Source: Liolophura sinensis (Eukaryota; Mollusca; Polyplacophora; Chitonida; Chitonidae). Taken from it: a stretch of 64,000 nt of DNA. A program made the position numbers and the translations under genes. A model generated the notes under the pieces. The model had not been told where the DNA came from, made no database searches, and was given only the letters and a program-made list of their open reading frames with translations. The first letter of the stretch is position 1. Each line of letters starts with the position of its first letter. The stretch spans positions 33,474,810 through 33,538,809 of the forward strand of contig NC_088304.1 in NCBI RefSeq assembly GCF_032854445.1, given 5' to 3'. Below are positions 1 through 13,015 of this stretch, piece after piece.

Positions 1-692
1 GACTGTGCTGTTGAGAGAAGTGAAAGGTGAATAAATCACACCTGGGTGACAGGACACGTTTAATTTCAAAGGCTATCATCTCTGGTCCAGCCTTTTCTCT
101 CCCTCCTTCCCTCCATCCATCCATTCATCCATCACCTCTCTTGCTCTCTCTGAACTACCAACCCACCACTGGCCTAGCTAACAACACATGCAAGTCACTC
201 TCCATCAGGTATCCACCTATATCCTCTCCTCACACCCAGCCAGCCAGGCTGGTATTTTTTTCTACCTCTCGTTTATTCTGCCTGCCCAACTCTACCACTG
301 ACATAAGCACCATCTGCCCAATATGCATAGATTCCTTCCCTTTGAGAGGGTCGAGTAAGGATGAGGAGGAAGGGACGGGGAACAGGGAGGGAAAAGAGGA
401 ATGGGGTTAAGGGCATGTAACAGTAATGGTCAGCTTACCAGGTAATTAGGAGCCTAGAGCTAACCACATCCTGACCCTGCATAACAACTCTATTTACACC
501 TGCAGGTCAGAAATGTAATGTAGATTTGGAGAGTGGAGGGCAGGGGGGGGGGGGTGTTGGGTGAGAGAGCTCTTTAACCAAACAATCACTGGCTAATCCT
601 TTTAATAATCCACTGATACATGTTGTGAATGATGCAGTGCCCAGTGACTGATGCAGTGCCCAGTGAATCTAGAGAATATAAAATCCTGCAGA

Positions 693-721
693 TAACTTTA
701 AAACATAAATAAACAGCTCAT
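693..721. repeat. 29-bp dispersed repeat, copy 1
   Basis: Identical to 2251-2279 over 29 bases (starts TAACTTTAAAAC, ends ACAGCTCAT). It is inside Musashi intron 6. On the minus strand it contains the AU-rich string TGTTTATTTATGTT. The copies are about 1.56 kb apart with unrelated flanks. Confidence 0.8.
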
Positions 722-2250
722 CCCACCCCCACCTCACCAACAAATATATCCACCTACCTTCAAAGATAGAAAACATTTTGCTCACTGGTACACATGCACC
801 TGTCAGACTGGAATTTCCTACCGGCCCTTTGCTACCTATTTTCATGTAAACCAAGCACTTTTCGTGAAAATCCTGTCGTAAGAATACCCACCCATTTTCA
901 GATCGTAAGGTTAATTTAGGCATTCATTGCATGTTCTCTCTAAACATAAACAAAAAAAAATATTTTTGAAAAAATGTAGATGAGAACAGGGAATGGAATC
1001 TCTTGTAGATATATCTTCCAAACTAAAGAAATGAAGGAGGGCAGATGATAGATTTGGCAATCCCTTAAAACGCAGTTGTCCGTCTTATGTACAATTCCTC
1101 CTGTAGCTATTAGACTTGACCATAATACTTGGTGCACCAACTCGCTGTAATTACACAGGAAATGCTGTGTTATGTCACCCAGGCTCTATTTATTTACCAC
1201 AAAATGTGTACAACATGTGCAAACTGTTAAATGGCCAAGCACAAAAAACTCTGTGTGAGAGAGAGAGACAGAGAAAACGAAACAAAAACAACTTGTACAG
1301 CATGTTACTCTTGCTCTGCACTTAGAACCCATTTATTATACATGCCTGCTAATGACGATTATGCAAGAACAACAATACAATCAACATTTAGGGAATCCCT
1401 CCTCAACAAAACGCCGAGGTGCCAAGCAATTTCACAAGGGCACACCCATCGCATAAAAGTTTGGCCTTTCCCTTCCTCCCTAACCCTTAAACTCACGGCC
1501 CTATATTTATACAAGTACTGGGGAAATTGTATGAGTTAGGAACACACCCATCTATCAACATATACCAGCGTGGTCGGCTATGGCAGATGTTCTCTTAGAG
1601 CCAAGCATAGAACATGCAGGCCTTGCAACGCAGGCTTGTTTCCAAAAACACACCTGGCAATACTATAAGAATGTCCCAACTCAACCCACTTGTGCAAAAA
1701 TCCAATAAAATTTAACGAGTGAATGCAAACCACTTGTAAACCACATCTATTTTTTTTTGTTTTTTTGTGTGTGTTGTTTTTTTTGAAGTATCAGAATCTT
1801 TGACTTCAAACCTACACAGTGAAACGTCAAAAATCTCTGATGGCAAACTACCTCAAACGCTTGTACAGTACAGCTATACACACCACGTTTCTCCATAGAT
1901 GAATCTTCAACCAACTCACACAAATGTGGTGAAAAAGCAACTCATAATGGTAATGTATGTCTGTGGTAAGGCGAAATCAAACACTAGAATGATATCTATC
2001 TTATTTTTTTTCCTCCACTAAGGCACTTTTTACGGTGGAATTTATGCATACAATTATTGTGAAAATGAGGCTAAAAATGATTAGCTTGTATCAAAGATGC
2101 AAAGTTCACAAAACTACAAATTATTTGTCTACACCCCATACCTGTAGTTGCAGAGGGGGGTTGAAAATGTCAAGAATTACAGTAGTGTGAAGAGAGTCAT
2201 GTCAATGTTTATCTTCAATACAATCAACAAGTGCAAGTGTTTCACAAACT

Positions 2251-2279
2251 TAACTTTAAAACATAAATAAACAGCTCAT
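2251..2279. repeat. 29-bp dispersed repeat, copy 2
   Basis: Exact match in the same orientation to 693-721. Confidence 0.8.
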
Positions 2280-3586
2280 AAATAATATAACACTACGAGC
2301 AAGTTGCATGCAAATTGTAAGGAGACAAATAGTTTCAAATATCTTACTTTTAAATCACACAAATGAACTAAACACTTTTCATCTGATTTTAAAAAATGAA
2401 TTTTAGCAAAGCCGTTGGTCTATTATTAAATCATAGTGCCAGATATGAGTGTTACAGTTATGGAGAAGGTGCCGGGAAGGGGGGGGGGGGGAGGGGATGT
2501 AATACTCTCATGCTGTTAAGATGGCTGCTAAGAAACTGACACCATCCCAAGAACACTGTACACCAGATGAGGACAATCCTGAAGAAAGTACCTCTATCCC
2601 TAGGCTCTATTGATACTGGCTACCCCTCTAGAGTGGCTCACATGCTTGTCCATCTACAGGCCTAAGCTACAATACCCTCTACAGGTATGTACTGGTAAAC
2701 TTGCAAATATCTAAATCCTCTAAGCATCACATTCTAATAACATTACTACATTACCCTAGGGGTCATACACATTAAAATGTTTACCTCACCAAAAAAAAAA
2801 AAAGAAAAAAAGTCTCAGGCTACTAAAAAAGTTTCTTAGAGAGTTTCAAGAATTTGAAATCATATTTTGCCTACATACATGAAATATCACTCCCTAACAT
2901 GAGAATTATTTGTGTTGATTTCACTCATGTCTTTTTTTTGTACTTTTTCCTTCAAGCAGAATACTGACTGTCATTATTACAATATCTTAGTGCAATGTTA
3001 TTTTGTAAAGGAAAACTTGGAAAGTGAAAATGAAAAAAAAATTCAAAAGAGACTTCATTGAAAACGCTTTCAATTTCCTCAATATCTGCAAAACTGGACG
3101 AGACATGCGGAACTATTTAATAATTGGTCTGCATTGCAGCTTTAAATGTTCAACTGTCTGGCAAGATGGTATCAGCTTCAACCTGACATGCGAAGCCACA
3201 GTACAGATATTGATCTAAATGCTTTCCTTGTTACGTTTCTAGGTTTATTAAAATTTCAATGTCACTTGTTTTTTTCCCCCTAAATACAGAATTCTTGAGG
3301 CTTAATAATTCATAAGACTTTGCCTCAAAAAACATTGCATGTTGTAATCTGTATATTCAGAGGCAATGGCAATCTTACGAAAATCAAATCTTCCTATCTA
3401 CTGATTTCAATCTTTTTTTTTCTTTCTCTTTTTTCAAAATTAAGCCATTGATCCATTTAATTTACAGATGAAATGACAAAGTCAAGATAACACAATGTTT
3501 AAAACCTAATTTTGCAATTGGCTGTTGCTTTGCTGTATTAGAATGAAATGAGAAAGTATTTGTATGCCCATGGGGAGAAATTGTTT

Positions 3587-3757
3587 GAAACAAAACATGA
3601 AAACTTAATACAGTTTCATAAATTTGATCATTTAAATGTCAACCTAGCTTAACAAACTATATGCGAATTTGAAACAAAACATGAAAACTTAATACAGTTT
3701 CATAAATTTGATCATTTAAATGTCAACCTAGCTTAAAAAACTATATGCGAATTTGAA
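3587..3757. repeat. 84-bp tandem duplication
   Basis: The unit starting GAAACAAAACATGAAAAC at 3587 is repeated at 3671, with one clear difference (AACAAA against AAAAAA) near the 3' end. The near-identity indicates a recent duplication inside the intron. Confidence 0.9.
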
Positions 3758-5654
3758 AGTTTTCTGTGCTCAACATTTAGCTCCTTAAAGCCTGCCAGTT
3801 AAGTTCACGAAATGTCTAACACGCAGTGAACGGATATACAGATGTGCCACTACAAAAGTTAGATACCCAATAACTCTACATTTGAAAAAGACAAAGAAAG
3901 AATTTGATACCTGATAAAATACATCTGAAACAACACAGGAAAAAACAAAAATAAATTCAAATTTCCTTTGAATAACACAAGACATGTGGTTGAAAGGAAA
4001 CAGTATCAAGTACCAACTTGTTGTGCAGTTATCAAACCCAACAACCTTAAAACCTCAAATATCACACCGAACTGTTAATCATGATACAAGTACTCTGGCC
4101 AAATGACTCTTATTCAAGGTAAAAGTTAATCCTGTTAGAAAATGTACGACACATTTATCAAGGTGTGCACACAAATTAGCTGATGTAATTCGATTAAGTT
4201 TGGACTTTGTCATCGAGAGTGGTGCCGTGCTAACCAAGCACAAAGCTTAACTTTCCTCTGCTGGCCTTTTTGAAGTTGGAAATTGAAGGTTAATGGCATT
4301 CGCTAGGTAACCAGGGCTTAGTTTTCAATTATGTGTAAACTGTTCTGCCCAAAGGAAACATGCCTAGGCTTGAACAATGACCGCACCTCATAGATCATTT
4401 TCACTTGACAGTTCCAAATTTGTTTGGCCTTTAGTCCACACATTTCTACAAGTACCACCGGCCTTTGTTTAGCAATTGCGCTTTGACAGGAGCAAATCTC
4501 CTTCTCATTTAGAACCAGTGCGGGAAACAGTCTTTTCAAACAGGCCTGCGTATTTTTGGACATTCAGATGTATCACCCAGTGGGGAAGCCAATGTCTTGC
4601 CACCTTGTAGATAACAAGGAAATGTCTGCTGACTAACCGGTCCATTTCTTGATTACACATACATTTTTATGCTTTTATAAGAATCGCTTAGTGTTGTCAT
4701 ATTCACTCTATAGACCTATAACCTCCCTACATGGCCTGTCTGGGCTGGAAATCGTAACCTGAAGTGAGAGTCAAAAAAATAGCTTCACTCTCAATAGTTT
4801 CATATTCATGATATGCCATAAAGCTTGAATTCAGGTGTGAATTTCAACAACGAATATTCTAACGAGAACAGAGCAAAAGTTGCCGCGGTTCATTCTGGGG
4901 TTATATATTGCTTCAAATTCAGCATCTGAATGCCTTTCAATTCGCCACTGAAAAGCCTGGCCAATTGTAATGGAAATGCTGTGTTGAGGCGGGGGTATTC
5001 TGCATTCCACTCCGACTTAGCAATGTTGTTACCATGATATATGCCTACCATGCTGAATGCTGGCGAGCGAGAGCCTTGACAACAGCTACGGAGCTGTACA
5101 AATACACACAAATGTGACAACGTGTAACCAGGCTGTAAATATGCGAACCCATGACATGTCTAGCGAAAGGATCTTTGGCTACTTTTCTCTATTTGATCAG
5201 AGTTGACACTTATTAAAAATCTTCCAATGGTTAGCTTGTCTGCTTGTACACATGTATGCATAGATATATGTACACTCTGAGGGAAATTTCTCTGGTCTAT
5301 CACCCATGACTGTACAAGCATCAATGTGTGGGGAATGAATTCATGCGGAACCAAACACATTCCCTGGCTCACACCCTCAATGATCACAACTCTGATTTTA
5401 TCATTACTGCTCTCTGAATAGAAAAAAAAAGACAACCTAGGTCTGGCAAAGCCTTGATTTTCTGTCTCGTGTTTATGTATGTTTAGTAAAGTAGGTAACT
5501 ACATGTGCTTGTCCCCTCCTCCCCCCCCCCCCCCCTAAAAATTCAAGATTACAGGTAACGCATTCTCAGGTTTAGCCTAGCACTGTTCAGCCCCCCACAC
5601 AGTTATTAAAATGTAGATACTTATCGACATGTAAAAATACAGAAAATGACCTAC

Positions 5655-5747
5655 CTTGCCATACTTGGAAAAATAATTCTTTAAATCTTCTACAGTAGTA
5701 GCTGAAGCTAAGCCTCCGACAAATATCTTCTTTGTGCGTGTTACCAC
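5655..5747 (-). CDS. msi: Musashi exon 6 (start of RRM2)
   Basis: 93 bases, 31 codons: [13 protein letters not shown] followed by [18 protein letters not shown]. It contains RNP2 of RRM2 and helix 1. The acceptor is TTGTTTTTACAG, the donor GTAGGT left of 5655, both in phase 0. Reading past the donor meets a stop after about 29 codons with no RRM similarity, so the next exon (RNP1 of RRM2) must be elsewhere, and none is visible down to base 1. Confidence 0.92.
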
Positions 5748-8700
5748 CTGTAAAAACAAGAAAATAGAAATTTAATCACATGCAAGATATGTCAGTACAT
5801 GCAAACAACGAGTTGCCCAGTATGTTTCAGTAATCAGTACAACAGTGATTTTCTTATTGTATAACAAATATCAAAATGCATTATTATAACTTCAACGATG
5901 GAATATAATTATGTTTTTGTGTTAAATCTGCTGTTTTTTGGCATATGTATGGGTTTCACTATGTTACCATACCAACATATACGTCCGTCTAGTGGCACAA
6001 TTGTGCAACAACAACACACTGGTAACATGCAAACCTATTTTGAGAAATTAAAAAAACAGGATTGTTAGCAAAAAAAAAAAAAGTGACAGTCTATTGGCTT
6101 GTTTCCCCATAAACAATACACTGTAAGAACAGACAAGATGGACTGGGAACGGAGAGATTTACAAGAAAGGTCAAAACCAGTATCAGGTGAAAATGTCACA
6201 CAGGTGAAATTAATCCAATCTCAACAAAAATTAGCCCAGAGTGGAAAAGGAACAAATCCACAGAGATTAAGGTTAACCCATTCTTTTCCACCAGGTTAAT
6301 CCTGTTTAATCTTTAGCTAATCCATTAACTAAACAGCCAGACAGGAAGTGAAGCTAAGCTGTGCTGCTCTAGAATGAAAAGCTTTCGGACATGCCACTCA
6401 ACTGCCGTATCTTTGACCTCCAGAATCTATGGATTGCCAAAATCCATAATAAATATTGCAAAAAACAAAATCAAGACCAAGGAAATAGAGGTGAAAGCAT
6501 ACAGTTCAAAAAGCCTTATATTTAAGAGAACACAACACGAAACAATCAGCCGACTGTGTCAATCCACTTTAGGCCAAGTCCAGCCAAAACCAAAATGAAG
6601 TCCAAATGGCTCCATGATTAGAATGTGTTCCATTTCCCTTGAGTGTAACTACGACAGATCAAAATATGATCAAGAATCAATAAAAAGTAAGTCCAACAAA
6701 CTTCTCAAATTTGCTAGTTCCTTTGAAGAAATTTTCAATTCTTCTTCACGTGTCAATTGGGCTAATCATCTACAAATTAAGTCCTGAAGTCTAACATAGC
6801 AAAACATACATGACAGCACTGATGTATACATCAACATTTCATTTCACTCGATTTACAGTTTTTGCCAACATACAAAGTCAACAAACAGATGTGCTAGTAG
6901 TAAGTTCTATATATTTCTGGTTATTCTCCCCGACTTTGCTGTACCTTTGGCCTTGGTGCAGGGGGTGTAGGGTCGACCATCGCCTGGGGCCACAGGGGCT
7001 GTCCAAGTAAAGCCATGTTATTAAGATCCATGTGGGTGAGAGTAGGGGACAGAAATACAACAACAACCACAACACCACCTAATCTCTCGGGTGAATCAGT
7101 CCAGGTTGAGTGAGAAACAAGATAAAAACCACGGTTAGAAATCTGGCTTTGTGGTAAAGGCTGTGGGCAGGGCTGTCCTTAAGTCCTGTGGGGTTGCCGG
7201 TGTATTACTAGAGAAACTTGGGCTAGCAGTTTGTCTCTCTGGCTATGGCTGGATTAACTCTGGTTGTAGTGTCCAGGCGGTCTTCTCTATATCACTGACC
7301 AGTCTCTTTAGACTGGGTATGTCCTTGTGTGTCAGATCTTCTCTTGACCCCTAGATCTAGTACCCCAGGGACAGAGGTTATGCAATACTGCCTAATAGCT
7401 TGACTATAGAACTTTATCCACAGCCTAGTGCAATTCAGACTTGACAGGTCAAGTGACAATACAGCTTATACCTTCACTCTCCCCTCTTTCCAGTGCCACA
7501 GGAGGCTTTTTCAAAGGAAACAAAAAGCACACTAAAACGAAAACGGGTTATTCAATTTTAAGCTAAAAGTGGCCCCCACAATGCACACATACACACCGAC
7601 ACACACAGATCTAGGACCCATTTCCCCAATGAGAAATCGTCTTTTCTGCCCCAGCTTTCTTCAAGCCGGTGAACAGTATTGGTTAGAAATGTGTGTACAT
7701 ACAAGGCTGGGTATACAGGCCTTGTTAGAGGAAGAAAGAGCGAGTCAATAGGCTTTTGCTAGCAGGATTTTTAATGCGTGCACATAAGGTGTGTTCACAC
7801 GTCACTGGTCAGGCTTTTGGGGGTACCACTGGGTGCTGAATAGACTTCCGAACCAGACTCTTCTAGCCACCTCTCCAGAGAGGCACTGTGTAAATTCCAC
7901 GACAGGGTGACCAGTCAACGCCACGGAAACCACGCAACACAAGATGGGACAAGTCCGCAGGACAGGGAAACACAAAAAACGTGTTGCCTAAAAAATCAAA
8001 GACTTCCCCAGTGGACGACAAACTGCATTCTTGGAGGCAAGTGCATATATCCGAGGTTGTGAGGAGAATAGGTGGAACTCTCCTGTTTTTGTGGTGGGAA
8101 GGCGGCCAGCGCTGTAAAGTATAGGTCAGGCCATATTGACTGTTTTCAATGATGGCACAGCCAGAGCTATTATTGTCCCCGTACTTGGCACTCTTCTCAA
8201 AACGATCGGAGCTGGAGGAAAACGCAGCCCTCTATAGAAATCTGCCAACGCTGCACTGGATCAGAGGGTTAAGTATTCTGCGTAGATGGCAAACATGGAG
8301 CACAATGGTGAGAGCAGGGATCTAGCTGGGGCACGATCACACCATAGAAATCTGCCGGTGTGTAAACAGACTACGAAGGGGCTAGGTCTGGGGCGGAAGG
8401 GAAGGGACAAGGGACATTGGAGGCAGGGGGAGAGAGACTTCTCTAAAGGCCTGTACACATCAGCCCTGCACAGAAGAAAACCGGTTTCTTGTAATGACCC
8501 AGCAAATACGAGCCCTGTAAGAGTGTGGGAAACCGTCCACTGCTACCTGTCATAGCTCTGAAAAGACCTACCCATGAACTATTCACAAAGCATAGACAAA
8601 TATATCTGTAACGTGGGATACCTGGCTTTTGCTTGTCAACGTTCATCAATACAGATAAAGAAAATGGCATGACTGTTGCCAAGACCGCAATAAATGTCTG

Positions 8701-11700
8701 GTGGGGGTGGGGATAGGAACATAATAAATCAATCACTGAGAAGTTCCTCATAGTTCATAATGTAAAGTCTATTGGGTATACACTCATTAGGTCAAATAAA
8801 CCTCTGGATACCCTTATACACAGTGAGAAAGACATATCTCACTTAAAACTTGTGATGGTAAGTAGTCACTAAACTCTACTTCTCATGAAAGCATCAGGTC
8901 AAAAGTTAATCTAAACAACACAGATAAGAATGGTTATATAGCATACTTCTTTTGTTCAGATTATACCTGGGCTAGAAATATCACTTCATCATCCAATCAC
9001 TTCCATTCCATCGATTCCACTGTACATGTACCTTTTACATTCAAATCCACTACCGGCACAAAGGCTACTCTAGTTCATCAGCATCTCAGCTATAATACAT
9101 GTCAATACTTGGCCCCGAAACTTAGTTCATACACAATCAGCCGACTGTTTCAACATTTCACATAAATGTCATAGTTCCTCTAACAAGTGCCGCTAGCTAC
9201 GTACTGTGTCACAGGCCGATATATGTCACTGAGATTTCTGTTACACCAAGGAATTTTTGTGGCACTAATTTTTGTGCCAATACGTCAACTGGTGGGGGGG
9301 GGGGGCATCGTGTGGCGCATTTGGCAGAGAGAGAGACACCATGGGGTGCATGTATCACTGAGCTTGCTGGTATTCCCCACCCAAACACCAGACCCACATT
9401 ACAGTTATTACCCAATCCAGAACATCATGATTGCTTGGTCGTACCAGCAAAAAGACATCACCTTAGATTTACGCCCATAATAAAACACCTGAACCATGCA
9501 ATTTCGTCTGCAATATTTTTTGTTCTTGTTTGGGGGGAGTTCAGCCAAACCAAGCACGACTGAACATCGAGCCTTTAGCATCCCTAAAAAGTTCCCATTA
9601 ATGGGACAGACAGGTTCAGTACCCTCGTACATCATTCTTTCGTGAACACTCCAAAGTGCTGAAAAAAAAGGAGTAAATGTATGCCTGTTCTAATTTACTT
9701 CTTTGATAGTTTTGTAGGGTTTTACTTGTATCCAGAGAGACTTGTGGAGTTTGAACACTCATTCTAACAACCTAATCTAACCTTCATATTTTCATCATAA
9801 TAAACGCACCTACATGTAAATCATTATCTCCTTCCCATAATGCATTTCCCTAATTTTTCACATCTCATGTAGATAAAAAAGTAAGTTTGAGGTAACTCCT
9901 GCTGAGAAATAATTTTCTCTATTTTTTTATCTTTTGACATCCACTCCCCCCCCCCCCATCACACACACAATAAAAAATAACTGAAACAACTTCACACGAA
10001 CACCTGTTCAAGCACAAATAATCATCCCCATTTCTTCTACATTTCACCATATACAGAACAACGGATGCGACTTTATAGAGCACTTCCTTGAAACAAATAA
10101 AATTTTCACCTAAAAATAGCAAATGAAACACTTTACAATAAGTGTTCCTTGCAAGTCACTTTTGCCCTAATCTTAAATTCCAAGTTGATGAATACAATAC
10201 ATATGCAGTAGAACTGAGACAGGTTTTCTCTTTGACCATCAAATTGGTGACTGGAAACATTAACAGTTATAATGGCATAGGAGAGCTGTGTTATCTCCTT
10301 TAACCCTGGCTAAGGCTTTGTCTACAGGGAATCTACAGTGTTACCCAAACAGACTTGCACAGTCTTGCCAAAACACTGATCACATTCATGTGAAAACAGA
10401 CAAAGGGGCCGCTTTGTTATTGTTGGAAGTACTACAAAAGGAAATGTCCCTGCCTGGAATCTTAGCACTGGCGATAATCAAAGAAAGGAAAGCACTAAAT
10501 GCATCAAAACACATCATTAAATTTCACACAGAGAAAAGAGAGCAGGGTTTACAAAGCTGGCCTGAATAAGATGGGACTCTTGTGACACATTTGACTTCAG
10601 TCTCTAGTGGAAATGATAGATACCACTCAGCCATTACAGTAAGTCTTTTACAGTAAGACTGTTGCGGACAGTGTACCAAGTGATTATGTGGCCAAAAAAA
10701 GAGTAAAATAAAATAATAAACGTGCCATTCACATGAATTTTTAACAGAGTAGAGTTAATAATGAAGAGATTTGGGTTGCACGCCTATGCACTCAAATACA
10801 CTCATACAGCTTGGCGTGAAATTAAGTTAAATATGAATGATAAATGAACAGTTTTTTTTCTGCTTGGAAGTTCTCGTGTTTCACAACTTGGATACCAGCT
10901 AGCACCGAAAGCACACAAACACACAGTGTTATACATTATTTAGGAGTTACAATCTATAGAGGCTAGATTATCTCATTAGCTAAGGTCAATGCAATAGCCC
11001 AGGCTAGGTGACAGATGGAGGATAAAGCAGTTAGATGTGACAATGAGACCGAAAGGATGTGAGATTGTGAGCCAGGGAAAGTAGGGGAGGGGAAGAGAGG
11101 GAGAAGTTAGTGGGGTGTAAAGAAAGAGGTGGGGGGAGGGGGAGGAGGGAATGGGCATAGCCTTGAGGTGAACTCTGATGCTGTTAGCAGGGTAGAAAGA
11201 TTTGGTCTGCCTTTTGTAAGCACACAATGAGATCAGTAGGGTGGGTGATCTGCCTGAATGGACACAGATCAGACATCCTGCTAAGGGGTGGTGGAGGGGG
11301 ATGGGGGGCACCCACTTCATAGTGGTAAGCCCTTAACAGACTAAGCCAGGGGACAAATGGTAGGCTATCTGTGGACAGACAGGATCTATCTTTAGGTGTG
11401 AGGAGAGTGGACTACAAGAGCAGGAATTGTACAGACATAATTCAGATTTACAGTGAAGATGCAGTAGGCAGTTTACAAGGAACATCAAAGATTCTAGACG
11501 AATGGTGTTCATTTCTTGCCTTGATAGTGGCACACTGTATGTCCCCGTCTTGAACAGGCGGAACATGATTTTATATCATTATAAGATGTCTGAGTAAACC
11601 AGGATATCAAACTTGCATTTCAGGGAGTGAAAGGGCAGAAAATAAGGATCTATCATCTCCATATCAAAGGCATGAATCACAGGATTACTACAATCCAACA

Positions 11701-12968
11701 CTATGAATAGCATTGGTTGATGTTTGCAATGTACAAATGCTGGTGAAGACTGTCATGTTGTATTAAAGACTATAATTCCTGGTTATTACCAGGCATAGTT
11801 CTCAGAATGTCATCAAAAGTTGTTTACTCCCCTATACCTTTGTGTTCAATTGCACCTCATGGGTTTTCCAGATGTCCGTAGTATTAAATAGCATATTTCA
11901 TTATAATGTGTATCGTGTGCATGTCGTCACATTTAGGTGTGCAACCTGTAATCTGTGCTAAATGACACAATATTCTGTTCTACACCTGGTATATGCATAA
12001 GGATAAACTTACACATGCTGCTCATGGTTGTTAGTCAAGCAACACCGTTATAGCTACAGAATGACTTCAAATAATGAACTGTTCGACACAGACAATTTTA
12101 TTTCTGTGCTACGGCAAATTCTGGTACAATGGATTATGACTTGGACAGTATGATTCTCCAGTCTGGTGTTACAGTAATTGTGAGTTTGCATGGCCTGTAA
12201 TACTTCTGACGATAAGTACTGGGGAACCCATGCACAGTGACACTTTTCAAAGAGCAGAAAGTATCTTTTAGGGATCAAGGCTGTCAGACCGAGCCGTGAT
12301 TATGGCCACTCTTCAGGAGTATCATGTTCAAAACCCCCTTCCCATACCTCCCGACACACTCTCACCTGAGGGAGCTCCACCCTCCCCACAATGCATCTGT
12401 CACTCACCCCAACCCCTCCCCGGCCCAGCCCTCAATCCATACAACCCACTGATTAATGAGGGTTTAATTCTGGTAATCCTGGGTAATTTGCATGAGGAGT
12501 TTTCATCTGCCATTCTTAACAGCTGAGTAATTAATCAGGAGTTATTCAGCAGCATTTCTGGGGGGGGGGGGCGGAGGGGGGTGTTCTTTCCTTTTTTTTT
12601 TCACCACACTGATTAATTACAGTCCGAACACCTAACGAGAATTGGAGTGCTTCAGCAGACAGAGAATTATAGTTAGCACTTTAATACTACAGGAATATTT
12701 TCATTTTATTGGGGTTTCATGGATTTGTCACTTATTCTGAAGCTACTATTCTGGACAGACTGATAAAGTGAAGCCCTGAAATTTGCCGACCCAACCAATG
12801 GAGTTATGTCTTCAAAATGAAACATAAATTCCACTGAAATCGCAGATGAATTAGATTATACTCAAAAACATCATGTTCATAAACATTATAAACTGTTTCC
12901 TATAGCACGCAACAAAAGGCCAAGGATTTACTGTGCTTGTGCTCTAACCACAAATACACTCACGGAGA

Positions 12969-13015
<47 letters not shown>

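Larger units (their letters stand above)
1..5654 (-). other. Musashi intron 6 (5' part, continues beyond window)
   Basis: AT-rich non-coding sequence. I looked on the minus strand for an RNP1-like RGFGFVTF reading and for the family core that follows it, and found none. Contents: a pyrimidine-rich stretch at 90-240, poly(G) tracts near 541-555 and 2479-2493, a poly(C) tract at 5518-5536, a 29-bp repeat pair at 693 and 2251, and an 84-bp tandem duplication at 3587-3757. No SINE was recognised. Confidence 0.7.

Noticed and set aside
1-5654. Next Musashi exon (RNP1 of RRM2) within the window
   Set aside because: I looked on the minus strand for a reading of RGFGFVTF or close variants and for the following family core and found none; the exon is assumed to be left of base 1.
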